This document shows positions 1 through 6,003 of a DNA stretch of 18,375 nucleotides, piece after piece. Position numbers and translations under genes: made by a program. Where the stretch lies: NCBI GenBank assembly GCA_034434335.1, contig DAOTZS010000091.1:1-18375 (forward strand), written 5' to 3'. Under the pieces are notes generated by a model. The model was not told the DNA's origin. It saw only the letters and a program-made list of their open reading frames with translations, and ran no database searches. The DNA is from DAOTZS01 sp034434335. Its GTDB lineage: Bacteria; Chloroflexota; Anaerolineae; CG2-30-64-16. Within the stretch, counting starts at the first letter, position 1. The number at the start of each line of letters is the position of its first letter.

Positions 1-257
1 CGCGCCCAGGTCAGGCCCGACGATTCCCAGGCAATGTCTGGCCGCTTCGCCTGCTGGATGTCATCAGTATGATCTTTGCCGTCCCATTGGCCGTGGGCAA
101 ACTGATAGCCACCCCCGCGGATGCCCTCACCCACCAGAGGGACCTTGCCATGGGCGAGCCACTCTTCTACCCCGCCACCGCGGCTGACAACATCGGGACG
201 GAAATCTATCTGCGGGATGTAATGACGAGCTGACCAACCGGAGAAGAACCCTAACAT
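1..257 (-). CDS. Partial CDS of unknown function at the end of the sugar ABC operon
   Basis: An open frame starts at an ATG (complement of 255-257) and runs without a stop to the left edge, giving the first 85 residues. A good ribosome binding site (GGAGAGG, complement of 265-271) lies 7 bases before the start, and the gene begins 15 bases after the upstream permease stop, so it is very likely the next gene of the operon. The protein begins MLGFFSGWSARHY and has no signal peptide or membrane segment. It is rich in Gly, Asp, His and Trp (for example GEGIRGGGYQFAHG around residues 44-57), which suits a soluble enzyme. I do not recognise the family. A carbohydrate-active enzyme acting on the imported sugar is an inference from context only. 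Confidence 0.6.
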   Translation of the reverse strand, partial: MLGFFSGWSARHYIPQIDFRPDVVSRGGGVEEWLAHGKVPLVGEGIRGGGYQFAHGQWDGKDHTDDIQQAKRPDIAWESSGLTWA

Positions 258-264
258 GGATGCA

Positions 265-271
265 CCTCTCC
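265..271 (-). promoter_or_regulatory. Ribosome binding site supporting the truncated left-edge gene
   Basis: GGAGAGG on the minus strand, 7 bases before an ATG. It is the main evidence that the frame running off the left edge is a real gene. Confidence 0.5.
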
Positions 272-272
272 A

Positions 273-1193
273 TTAACCCTTGATGGCAAACCCCTGCACC
301 CCCTCCACAAAGTACCTCTGCAGCCCAAAGAAGAGGAAGATAAGAGGCAAGGTCGCTACAGCGGCCATGGCAAACGAGAACGGGTAGTCCACAATAGCCG
401 ACCCCGGCGGATATCCTTTGTACGAGGCGCCCACAAGGAGCATCTGTTGGAAGCCCAGGGCCACTGTCCAGATCTTCTTGTTACCGGAACTGACGATCAG
501 CGGCCACTGGTAGTCATTCCAGATGGCCACGAATTGGAAAATCACCAAGACGGTCAATGTTGGCTTCAGCATCGGCAGGTAAACATCTTTGAGACATCGG
601 AGGGTGCTCGCCCCATCGACCCGCGCAGCCTCCTCAAAATCGGCCGGGATGGTGTAATATGTCTGTCGCAGCATGAATATATAGAAGACGTTTACCAGGC
701 CAGGGATCAGCAGAGCAGGCCATTCGTTGAGAAAACCGTGTCCTCCCTGCCCCCGCCAGTCGTTTCCCCCAGCCCCAGGAAAACGCGCCATGATGATATA
801 CGTAGGGATCAGAAAGACGATCCCAGGTATCATCATAGAGCTCAAAAGGTACATGAAGGCAGTATCTCGTCCCCGGAACCGCAGGCGGGCAAACACATAG
901 CCGGCCAACACTGCCACAGTGCCGGGAATCAGGGTATACCAGACAATACGCACCAGGGTGTTGGCCATCCAGCGCCAGATTTCCACCTGCGCCGTGAACT
1001 TAGCGCTGAAAAGGATACGGTAGTTCTCCAGATAGACCTTGGTAGGATAGGGGAACCAGGGGTGGGCGTAGAAATCTTCCAGATCACAGAGCGATCCGGA
1101 GATGGCAAAGGCCATCGGAAAGGCCATCACTACACTTCCAGCAATGAGCACTGCATAGAGGAGGACACGCCCAAAAGTGATCCGCTTGCGCAT
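273..1193 (-). CDS. Carbohydrate ABC transporter permease, MalG/UgpE type
   Basis: Inner-membrane permease subunit of a CUT1-type sugar ABC importer, 306 residues (family usually 270-300). The first membrane helix is at about residues 9-31, with about five more along the chain. The EAA loop that docks on the ATPase subunit is clear at residues 188-211 (EEAARVDGAS, then LPMLKP). The C-terminus ends in VQGFAIKG, a common MalG-type ending. A Gly-rich stretch of about 17 residues (139-157) between the third and fourth helices is longer than in typical homologues. AAAGGAGAG lies 5 bases before the ATG, and the start is 13 bases after the stop of the partner permease, so the two are co-transcribed and probably form a heterodimer. 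No ATPase subunit is in the window; CUT1 systems often share one encoded elsewhere. The substrate cannot be told from sequence. Confidence 0.94.
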   Translation of the reverse strand: MRKRITFGRVLLYAVLIAGSVVMAFPMAFAISGSLCDLEDFYAHPWFPYPTKVYLENYRILFSAKFTAQVEIWRWMANTLVRIVWYTLIPGTVAVLAGYVFARLRFRGRDTAFMYLLSSMMIPGIVFLIPTYIIMARFPGAGGNDWRGQGGHGFLNEWPALLIPGLVNVFYIFMLRQTYYTIPADFEEAARVDGASTLRCLKDVYLPMLKPTLTVLVIFQFVAIWNDYQWPLIVSSGNKKIWTVALGFQQMLLVGASYKGYPPGSAIVDYPFSFAMAAVATLPLIFLFFGLQRYFVEGVQGFAIKG

Positions 1194-1206
1194 AGAATCT
1201 CTCCTT

Positions 1207-2172
1207 TTACTGCTCCACCTGGCCGCGGCTCAGAATCCGCATGTTAGTGCTGGTAAACCAAAGCAGGATAATAGCCATGATCACCGACCCGGCAGCGGCC
1301 CGCCCCAAATCAAGGTTGACAAAGGCATCCTTATAGATTTGGAGGAGCATCACGTTGGTCATGTTGCGTGGGCCGCCAGAGGAAGCCACGTTGAACTGAC
1401 CACCAGCGCTGATCAGCATGGCTGTCTCAAAGATCTGGAACCCGGAGATTGTGCCGGTGATGAGGACGAAGATGAGCATCGGGCGTAACAGCGGGACAGT
1501 GATGTGCCGAAGCAGGGCCCAGGAGGATGCCCCATCCACCATGGCCGCCTCATAGATCTCGGGGTGAATCCCCTGCAGCGCGGCCAGGAAGAGCACCACC
1601 GGCACGCCCACGCCGCGCCAGATCGAGAACACGATGATAAAGGTTCTCATCCAGAAGGGGCTGAGGGTCCAAATAACAATGGGCTTTCCCAGGGCCTTCA
1701 GCACAGCGTTGAACACCCCGTCATATGGCGAAATGAAGGCAAAAAACACCTGGGCGGTGATGGCAGCAGAGGTCAAAGTGGGAATATACCACAAGGCCCG
1801 GTACAGGCCACGGCCGATGACCTTCTGATTGAGGAGCACCGCGATAAAGAAGGCGATAATAGTGGAGGCCAGAAGGATGGTGACAGTAAAGAGAAAGGTG
1901 TTGAATATGGTCAGCAGGTAGTAACCGGAGAAATAGGCCTTATAGTGGCTCAACCCCACCCACTTAGGCGCCCCAGCCACCCCACTCCAGCTCGTAAAGC
2001 TGATGTACAGGTTGGCGACCACGGGAAAAATGAAGAAGAAGGAGTAGTAGGCCAGAATAGGGGTCAGGATCAGCCACCCCTCCAAAGCCTGACGATGTCT
2101 GTAACGCCAACGGGCGAACCGCTCAAGTAATGGCATCTCTCCGGCCAATGCTTGCTTGCTGATGGCGGTCAT
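1207..2172 (-). CDS. Carbohydrate ABC transporter permease, MalF/UgpA type
   Basis: Second permease subunit of the sugar importer, 321 residues. A basic, cytoplasmic N-terminus (residues 1-30) precedes a first helix at about 32-55, and further helices follow. The EAA motif sits at residues 208-231 (YEAAMVDGASSW, then VPLLRP), the expected position for MalF-type subunits without the extra periplasmic domain of enteric MalF. The ATG is preceded by GGGAG six bases upstream. The gene lies between the binding-protein gene (about 230 bases upstream) and the MalG-type gene (13 bases downstream). This order (binding protein, F-type, G-type) is standard for CUT1 operons. Confidence 0.94.
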   Translation of the reverse strand: MTAISKQALAGEMPLLERFARWRYRHRQALEGWLILTPILAYYSFFFIFPVVANLYISFTSWSGVAGAPKWVGLSHYKAYFSGYYLLTIFNTFLFTVTILLASTIIAFFIAVLLNQKVIGRGLYRALWYIPTLTSAAITAQVFFAFISPYDGVFNAVLKALGKPIVIWTLSPFWMRTFIIVFSIWRGVGVPVVLFLAALQGIHPEIYEAAMVDGASSWALLRHITVPLLRPMLIFVLITGTISGFQIFETAMLISAGGQFNVASSGGPRNMTNVMLLQIYKDAFVNLDLGRAAAGSVIMAIILLWFTSTNMRILSRGQVEQ

Positions 2173-2265
2173 GTCTTACGCTCCCAAACCATAAAGATAA
2201 GATGGAAATCTTCCCGCGCCCGGATGGATCAGGACAGCAGTCAGAGATCGCCCTGGACAAGTAGC

Positions 2266-2299
2266 CCAGCGAGGCTGGTCACAGGACCAGCCTCGCTGG
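2266..2299 (-). terminator. Strong intercistronic hairpin between binding-protein and permease genes
   Basis: A perfect 15-bp inverted repeat (2266-2280 and 2285-2299) with a 4-base loop lies about 105 bases downstream of the binding-protein stop and 95 bases before the permease start. No U-tract follows on the transcribed side, so it is more likely an mRNA-stabilising or partial-attenuation structure than a full terminator. Such hairpins after binding-protein genes are known to give higher expression of the binding protein than of the permeases (malE-malF is the classic case). Confidence 0.6.
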
Positions 2300-2403
2300 C
2301 TTAGCGGGCATATCTTACACTTGTAGATCCCACACGTTCGCTCACAAAGCTCGCAGAGGATTCCCCCCAGACGGTCCACGGGCAAACCCGCATGGAAACT
2401 CCG

Positions 2404-3753
2404 CTATGCCCCTTGCATCACCTTATCTGCTTCCGCCTGGGCCTTGGCCATGAGTTGCGGTATCGGATCTTCTGTGGCGAGCACGCCCGTCAACAGCTCG
2501 TTGTAGATCGTCCAGAGCTTGTTCGGGTCCTTGCGCCACTGCGGCAGGACACCCAGGTCGGCCGTGAGAAGATCGTCGATGAAGGCCTGGTCCGCCTCGG
2601 TCGCGTTGGGCCGGAGCCTGTTGAGCGCGCTGCGGGTGCTGGGCAACCGCCCCAGCAACGGATACACCAGGTCCTGCACCTCATCCACGGTGAACAGCTT
2701 GCACAGGGCTGCAGCCTCTTCCTTGTGCTTGCTGACCTGGAGCACGGCGTTGATGACGTTGCCCACCACGATGCTGGCCTTCTTGCCACCCTTGGGGATA
2801 GGGATGGCGGAGTACATGGCATTCTGCAGGCCCGAGTCCTTGGCCCATTTGACGTGCCAGGAGCCACAGATCTGATAGGCCGTGATGCCCTTGAACAACT
2901 GGCTGTACACCTGCCCCTCATCCGGATTGAAGGTCAGCCCAGGAGGGGTGAATTTGTTGATCTTGCGCAAGAAGTCCAACACCATCTCCGCCTTGGGGTT
3001 ATCATACCACGGATAGGTGCAGTCGTTCTTGCACATATCAGCCCCCGCCTGCTTCATATAGACGGCAACCCGGAAAATGCCACCAACGGAGAAGCCGACC
3101 GGGCCTTGCAGGGTGTACCCGTAGAACTCGCCGTTGCCGGCTTTGGTGATTATCTCGCAGTGCTCGAGCAACTCGTCCCAGGTTGTCGGAGGCTTGGTGG
3201 GATCGAGGCCGGCCTTCTCGATGACGTTGGGATTGCGTTCAAAGCCGAAGATGCCAGTGAACTGGTTGATACCGTAGACCTTGCCCCCGGTTACTGCGGC
3301 CTGGTAAGTACCAGGGATCAGGTTGTCCTTGATGTCCTGGATGTAGTCGTCCAGAGGTACCAAGGCTCCCAGGTCAGCATACTGCTGGAAGAAGTTTTCC
3401 CCTACGATGATATCGGGGCCCGTGCCGGCGAGCAGAGCGGTCACCAGGTTCTGGCGCAATACTTCGTCCCAGCCCTTGTTCTCCCACCTGATGGTGACGT
3501 GGGGGTACATCTCCTTGAACAGCCTTCGCACCGTCTCCTGATACTTGACATGGGGCTCTGCCTCGGAGTAGAGATAGCCCTCGGCCCAGTGTACCAGCTC
3601 GAAGGGGGCTTCGGTGGGCTTGGCAGCAGCCGGAGGCGGGGCAGGGGCCGCAGGGACAGGCGCACACGCAGCCAACAAAGAAGCACCAGCCACGGTGGCG
3701 CTGGCTTTCAAGAAGTCGCGGCGTGAAAGTTTCTTCCTGATTGGCTCAGACAT
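2404..3753 (-). CDS. Carbohydrate ABC transporter substrate-binding lipoprotein (family 1)
   Basis: Extracytoplasmic sugar-binding protein of 449 residues, the usual size for the MalE/UgpB-like family. The ATG at 3753 is chosen because AGGAGG (complement of 3761-3766) lies 7 bases upstream; a TTG-started extension to 3822 has no site. The N-terminus has a twin-arginine signal (SRRDFLK, residues 10-16), a hydrophobic stretch and a lipobox LLAAC with Cys30 as the predicted lipidated residue, followed by a Pro/Ala-rich linker to about residue 48. The mature part has family features such as the region TALLAGTGPDIIVGEN and a WDELLEHCEIITKAG segment. Exported folded by Tat and anchored as a lipoprotein, it would deliver ligand to the two downstream permeases. 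It is first in the operon, directly behind a strong promoter and a leader of about 175 bases. Confidence 0.95.
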   Translation of the reverse strand: MSEPIRKKLSRRDFLKASATVAGASLLAACAPVPAAPAPPPAAAKPTEAPFELVHWAEGYLYSEAEPHVKYQETVRRLFKEMYPHVTIRWENKGWDEVLRQNLVTALLAGTGPDIIVGENFFQQYADLGALVPLDDYIQDIKDNLIPGTYQAAVTGGKVYGINQFTGIFGFERNPNVIEKAGLDPTKPPTTWDELLEHCEIITKAGNGEFYGYTLQGPVGFSVGGIFRVAVYMKQAGADMCKNDCTYPWYDNPKAEMVLDFLRKINKFTPPGLTFNPDEGQVYSQLFKGITAYQICGSWHVKWAKDSGLQNAMYSAIPIPKGGKKASIVVGNVINAVLQVSKHKEEAAALCKLFTVDEVQDLVYPLLGRLPSTRSALNRLRPNATEADQAFIDDLLTADLGVLPQWRKDPNKLWTIYNELLTGVLATEDPIPQLMAKAQAEADKVMQGA

Positions 3754-3839
3754 GGTAATTCCTCCTTTTAGGCACATGCAAATAATCTGCGTGGTACCGC
3801 CAGAACGGATGGTGTGACTCAAAGAATATGAGGAACTCG

Positions 3840-3863
3840 TTATCCCAGCACTTCACCTCCTTT
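3840..3863 (-). promoter_or_regulatory. Orphan ribosome binding site with a minimal GTG frame in the operon leader
   Basis: The minus strand carries AAAGGAGGTG (complement of 3854-3863) followed 2 bases later by GTG CTG GGA TAA (complement of 3840-3851). The site is near-perfect but no longer frame follows. It could be a leader mini-ORF, a remnant of a lost start, or chance. It lies about 100 bases before the real start. Confidence 0.25.
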
Positions 3864-3936
3864 GCTTCATGAACTTGTAACCTGGCGGAGGAAATCAGAT
3901 GGGGGGGTACAACGCAACGCTGGAATCTACACGAGT

Positions 3937-3964
3937 ATTATATCTAACTGGCTCACAACGTCAA
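3937..3964 (-). promoter_or_regulatory. Sigma70-type promoter of the sugar ABC operon
   Basis: On the minus strand, TTGACG (complement of 3959-3964) and TATAAT (complement of 3937-3942) are separated by 16 bases. The -10 is a perfect consensus match and the -35 matches 5 of 6. Transcription should start near 3930, leaving a leader of about 175 bases before the binding-protein ATG. Small dyads just upstream (GGTG/CACC at 3970-3979 and ACACA/TGTGT at 3996-4008) could bind a regulator. Confidence 0.7.
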
Positions 3965-4069
3965 TTCTCGGTGGTCACCCTCTTGAGCGTTGTTGACACA
4001 TAGTGTGTGCTTAGGGCAAACTATCCGGAGGTAAGACTGATGGAAGAGTTTGCCCGACCAGGAGATTTC

Positions 4070-4147
4070 GTAACTATTCAGCGGTGACTGGAAGGGCCAC
4101 GCCGAGGGCTCGCCCGAGGCGTCACCCTTTTTGGGGCCTGCGGCCAG
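4070..4147 (+). mobile_element. Truncated MITE, left end only, related to the element at 11782
   Basis: About 78 bases match the left end of the complete element at 11782-11858 with only three differences (G/A, C/T and one extra G), about 96% identity by eye. It starts with the same 12-base terminal repeat (GTAACTATTCAG, 4070-4081) and contains the same internal hairpin (4100-4123 region). After about 4147 the similarity stops, and no right terminal repeat or matching 8-bp target duplication was found nearby, so it is a decayed or recombined copy. Confidence 0.75.
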
Positions 4148-4166
4148 GGGAGAGGGAAGGATTATG

Positions 4167-4207
4167 AGGGGTTTTTGCGGCAGCCAAAGGCTGCCGCAAA
4201 AACCCCT
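4167..4207. terminator. Large hairpin, possible terminator of the secreted-protein gene at 4247
   Basis: A perfect 19-bp stem (4167-4185 with 4189-4207) and an AAA/TTT loop lie 40 bases downstream of the stop of the minus-strand gene ending at 4247 and upstream of the next operon promoter. On the minus side no U-tract follows the stem; on the plus side only TTT follows. It may act as a terminator through stem strength, or it may be another dispersed palindrome. Confidence 0.45.
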
Positions 4208-4246
4208 TTTCTCCCCTTGTCCACATCCGAATCAGGGTCTTCCTGC

Positions 4247-4750
4247 TCAGAAAACCGAGGGTACTCTCACAATGGGAAAGATAAAGGAGTAGGTAAAACG
4301 AAGGCGCTCCAGCATGCCGAAAGTGAACTCCAGCACGGCGCCGCCGCCATCGCCCTCCAAAGTTGTGTACTGCTCCAGAGGAGTGGTGGGCAGGTAACCA
4401 TCCGGCAGTGTACCTGCCAGGATATAATTCCCCGCCGTGACATTGCGAAACACCACATATCCTTCCGGATTAGTCACATAAGCGGCCACCTGCCAGTCCT
4501 CCGGACCCAGCGATCGCAGAGGCGGCCGATCCTCGTAGAGGCCGATGTTGATCCCCACCATCACCGGCTCTGGGCCACTGGCTGACAACCCATAAGCACC
4601 GTCTCCATTCAGGTCAATAAAAGCCAGTACGGCCAGATCGAAACCGGCAGTAGCATGTTGCTGGCTCGGCATCACTGCTGGCAGGAAAAGCAACAAGGCC
4701 AGGAGCAGAAAGCTATTTACCCGTCTAGCTGGCATCCTGAGCGAGCCCAT
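4247..4750 (-). CDS. Secreted single-domain SdrD-B/prealbumin-like protein, copy B
   Basis: Small exported protein of about 167 residues with no known reaction. A basic N-terminus and hydrophobic core (about residues 8-28) form a signal peptide. The mature part has the motif DLNGDGAYG (residues 46-54), then GPEPVMVGI, LRSLGPED, EGYVVFRNVTAGNYIL and LPDGYLPTTP. These fit a beta-sandwich SD-repeat/Cna-B-like fold in which DxNxDG may bind calcium. The C-terminus YSFIFPIVRVPSVF resembles the aromatic-x-x-P-hydrophobic ending of other secreted proteins here. The start is uncertain: ATG at 4750 was chosen, TTG at 4759 and ATG at 4735 are possible, and none has a good ribosome site. It is clearly paralogous to the gene just upstream (4862-5353). 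A role in the cell envelope or adhesion is inference. Confidence 0.8.
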   Translation of the reverse strand: MGSLRMPARRVNSFLLLALLLFLPAVMPSQQHATAGFDLAVLAFIDLNGDGAYGLSASGPEPVMVGINIGLYEDRPPLRSLGPEDWQVAAYVTNPEGYVVFRNVTAGNYILAGTLPDGYLPTTPLEQYTTLEGDGGGAVLEFTFGMLERLRFTYSFIFPIVRVPSVF

Positions 4751-4815
4751 CCGAAGCAAAGCCCCCGTCCCTGGTACATGGAAAGCAGCTACGAGACCCC
4801 CCTATCCGTAGCGTT

Positions 4816-4844
4816 AATGTAACATATTTGGGGCAATATGCCAA
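4816..4844 (-). promoter_or_regulatory. Candidate promoter for secreted protein copy B
   Basis: On the minus strand, TTGGCA (complement of 4839-4844) and TACATT (complement of 4816-4821) have a 17-base spacer. The -35 matches 5 of 6 and the -10 4 of 6. It lies in the gap of about 110 bases between the two paralogues, so copy B may be transcribed independently of copy A. Confidence 0.4.
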
Positions 4845-4861
4845 CTCGCCGGTGGGACCCC

Positions 4862-5353
4862 CTACCGGACAGGGCCACAAGTCATGGCGGGGAGATAGGC
4901 GCGGACCGGCATATTACTGCGCGGGGTAAAACCGAACAACCATTCCACCACCGCACCCATTGCATCGCCCCCCACCTCGACTGCCTGCAAGGTAGGGTTG
5001 GTGGCGATCAGGCCCTGGGGAACGTGGACATTGAGCAGATAGAAGCCGGGCAACAGCCCATGGAATACGGCATAACCGTCTTCGTTGCTGGGCTGAGAGC
5101 TCAGCAACTTATCTTCTGGACCCAGGGCGCGGAGAGGCTCGTTGTCTATGTAAAGCTCCAGCATGATCCCCGCCAGGACAGGCTCCACCCCCGCCGCAGT
5201 CAGGCCATAAGCGCCGTCTGCGTTTTGGTCCTCGTACGCCATCGCGATCAGGGTGGCACCCCCTTCTGCTGCCGTGGCAAAAGGTACCGGAACAATGACG
5301 CTAAAGAGACTCAGCAGAATCGTTACCACAAACAAGAAAGGTTTATGCTCCAT
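4862..5353 (-). CDS. Secreted single-domain SdrD-B/prealbumin-like protein, copy A
   Basis: Exported protein of 163 residues, tandem paralogue of the gene at 4247-4750. The start is well supported: AGAGGTG lies 5 bases before the ATG. The signal peptide spans about residues 1-29 with an A-x-A-type cleavage region (FATAA). The mature domain repeats the copy B landmarks in order: DQNADGAYGL (42-51), GVEPVLAGI, LYIDNEPLRALGPED, EDGYAVFHGLLPGFYLL and NPTLQAVEVGG. The DxNxDG loop suggests a possible calcium site. Near the C-terminus is VRAYLPAM, like the Y-x-P endings of other exported proteins in the window. A MITE has landed just upstream of its promoter. Function is unknown; a structural or adhesive envelope role is inference from the fold. 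Confidence 0.85.
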   Translation of the reverse strand: MEHKPFLFVVTILLSLFSVIVPVPFATAAEGGATLIAMAYEDQNADGAYGLTAAGVEPVLAGIMLELYIDNEPLRALGPEDKLLSSQPSNEDGYAVFHGLLPGFYLLNVHVPQGLIATNPTLQAVEVGGDAMGAVVEWLFGFTPRSNMPVRAYLPAMTCGPVR

Positions 5354-5381
5354 AGTTCACCTCTTTGCTTTTTGTGGCCTT

Positions 5382-5408
5382 ATTGTATCACGAAAACCTG
5401 GCTGGTAA
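5382..5408 (-). promoter_or_regulatory. Candidate promoter for secreted protein copy A
   Basis: The minus strand has TACAAT (complement of 5382-5387), 5 of 6 to the -10 consensus, and a weaker TTACCA (complement of 5403-5408) with a short 15-base spacer. The MITE target duplication begins about 15 bases upstream of this -35, so the insertion may have replaced upstream control sequence. Confidence 0.4.
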
Positions 5409-5422
5409 GCTTACAATACGCT

Positions 5423-5430
5423 TGCAAAAA
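5423..5430 (+). repeat. Left 8-bp target-site duplication of the MITE at 5431
   Basis: TGCAAAAA, identical to 5572-5579 on the other side of the element. Confidence 0.8.
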
Positions 5431-5571
5431 GTAACTACCTACCCTGATCGGCTTGCAGATAACGTAGCGCAGGCTGTTAGCCTGCATACAGGCCTGGCGG
5501 CCTACGCTACAGGGGCGTGCCTTCGCCAACGTCTTTTATGGCGCTTGCCCAGCCCCCTGGTAGGTAGTTAC
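5431..5571. mobile_element. MITE-like element, IS66-type ends, 141 bp, complete
   Basis: A non-coding element bounded by perfect 13-bp terminal inverted repeats (GTAACTACCTACC at 5431-5443, complement at 5559-5571) and flanked by identical 8-bp direct repeats TGCAAAAA. GTAA ends with 8-bp duplications are the known pattern of IS66-family elements, so an IS66-type transposase probably moved it. The interior folds into a three-way junction: outer stem 5464-5469/5505-5510, hairpin 5469-5485 (loop GTT) and hairpin 5490-5503 (loop TGGC). No transposase fragment is present. It sits between two divergent promoters. Confidence 0.85.
5464..5510. repeat. Cruciform or three-way-junction palindrome nested in the MITE
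   Basis: GTAGCG (5464-5469) pairs with CGCTAC (5505-5510). Between them are two hairpins, CAGGCT/AGCCTG (5470-5484) and AGGCC/GGCCT (5490-5503). The compact symmetric layout resembles a REP/BIME-type palindrome carried as cargo. Confidence 0.65.
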
Positions 5572-5579
5572 TGCAAAAA
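5572..5579 (+). repeat. Right 8-bp target-site duplication of the MITE at 5431
   Basis: TGCAAAAA, identical to 5423-5430. Confidence 0.8.
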
Positions 5580-5651
5580 TATGGTTCCCTGGTCCGTTTC
5601 TACCAGGTTACAGAGGTCAGAGAGGTTCCGGTAAATATGCTTTTATTGACT

Positions 5652-5680
5652 TTGTATCTTCAGGAAACCTGTGCTATACT
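5652..5680 (+). promoter_or_regulatory. Extended -10 promoter for the YtxH-like gene
   Basis: TGC followed by TATACT (-10 at 5675-5680) forms an extended -10 element. A weak TTGTAT -35 (5652-5657) is 17 bases upstream. Transcription should begin near 5687, about 50 bases before the ATG at 5737. Confidence 0.5.
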
Positions 5681-5736
5681 TTTCCTGGAAAAAACTCAGG
5701 CCGGTAAATTGCTGTCATTTCAGGAGGAGGCGTATC

Positions 5737-5949
5737 ATGCGCGATTTCTGCAGAGGCCTGCTGTTCGGTACCCTGGTAGGGGCTGTCGTGGGTTTGATGA
5801 TCGCGCCGCAGTCCGGGCCGCAGACCCAGAACGCGCTGCGCGAGCATCTGAGGTCGGCCGTGGAAGAGGGCCAGCGGGCAGCCCGGGAAAGGCGCGCTGA
5901 GCTGGAAGCCAGGTTCGCCGAGGCCCGCCAGGTACCGCTCAGGTCATAA
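5737..5949 (+). CDS. Small YtxH-like membrane-anchored protein
   Basis: A 70-residue protein. The ATG at 5737 is preceded by a strong AGGAGGAGG (5722-5730), which rules out the longer upstream extension. Residues 8-27 form one glycine-rich membrane helix (GLLFGTLVGAVVGLMIAPQS), and the rest is a charged, Ala/Glu/Arg-rich amphipathic helix. This short helix ending in APxSG followed by a coiled tail is typical of YtxH/gas-vesicle-like stress proteins of many bacteria. Its biochemical role is unknown. It may be co-transcribed with the GrpB-like gene 54 bases downstream. Confidence 0.8.
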   Translation: MRDFCRGLLFGTLVGAVVGLMIAPQSGPQTQNALREHLRSAVEEGQRAARERRAELEARFAEARQVPLRS

Positions 5950-6003
5950 CACAAGCCTTCTTTGGGGTTAGCACGCTGCGATCAAGCATCTCAGGAGGGA
6001 CCA

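Larger units (their letters stand above)
3754..4246. other. Intergenic region: operon promoter and leader, MITE fragment, large hairpin
   Basis: About 490 bases without a convincing gene. From left to right it holds the 5' leader of the binding-protein gene (3754 to about 3930) with an orphan Shine-Dalgarno at 3854-3863, the promoter at 3937-3964, short dyads at 3970-3979 and 3996-4008 upstream of the promoter, a truncated MITE left end at 4070-4147 and a 19-bp-stem hairpin at 4167-4207. Confidence 0.7.
5354..5736. other. Divergent intergenic region with a MITE between two promoters
   Basis: About 380 bases between the minus-strand secreted protein and the plus-strand YtxH-like gene. It contains the leftward promoter (5382-5408), a complete MITE (5431-5571) with 8-bp direct repeats, and the rightward promoter (5652-5680). 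I see no other gene; short open frames here cross the repeat and lack ribosome sites. Confidence 0.7.

Noticed and set aside
2176..2385. 69-codon minus-strand frame with several Cys between binding-protein and permease genes
   Set aside because: The Cys pattern looked like a small zinc protein, but the frame runs through the 15-bp hairpin and has no ribosome site.
2392..3726. Long plus-strand open frame opposite the binding-protein gene
   Set aside because: It is antisense to a clear lipoprotein gene, lacks a ribosome site, and its protein has low-complexity composition expected from an opposite-strand shadow in GC-rich DNA.
3991..4030. Plus-strand promoter beginning with TTGACA near 3994
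   Set aside because: No reasonable -10 lies 16-18 bases downstream and no plus-strand gene follows.
4070..5571. Composite mobile unit carrying the two secreted-protein genes between GTAACTA ends in inverted orientation
   Set aside because: The outer 8-base flanks differ (GAGATTTC on the left, TGCAAAAA on the right), and TGCAAAAA already pairs with a copy at 5423, so the right end belongs to the small MITE alone.
5637..5900. Plus-strand frames starting upstream of the YtxH-like gene
   Set aside because: They begin within or before the promoter and have no ribosome site; the ATG at 5737 has a near-perfect one.
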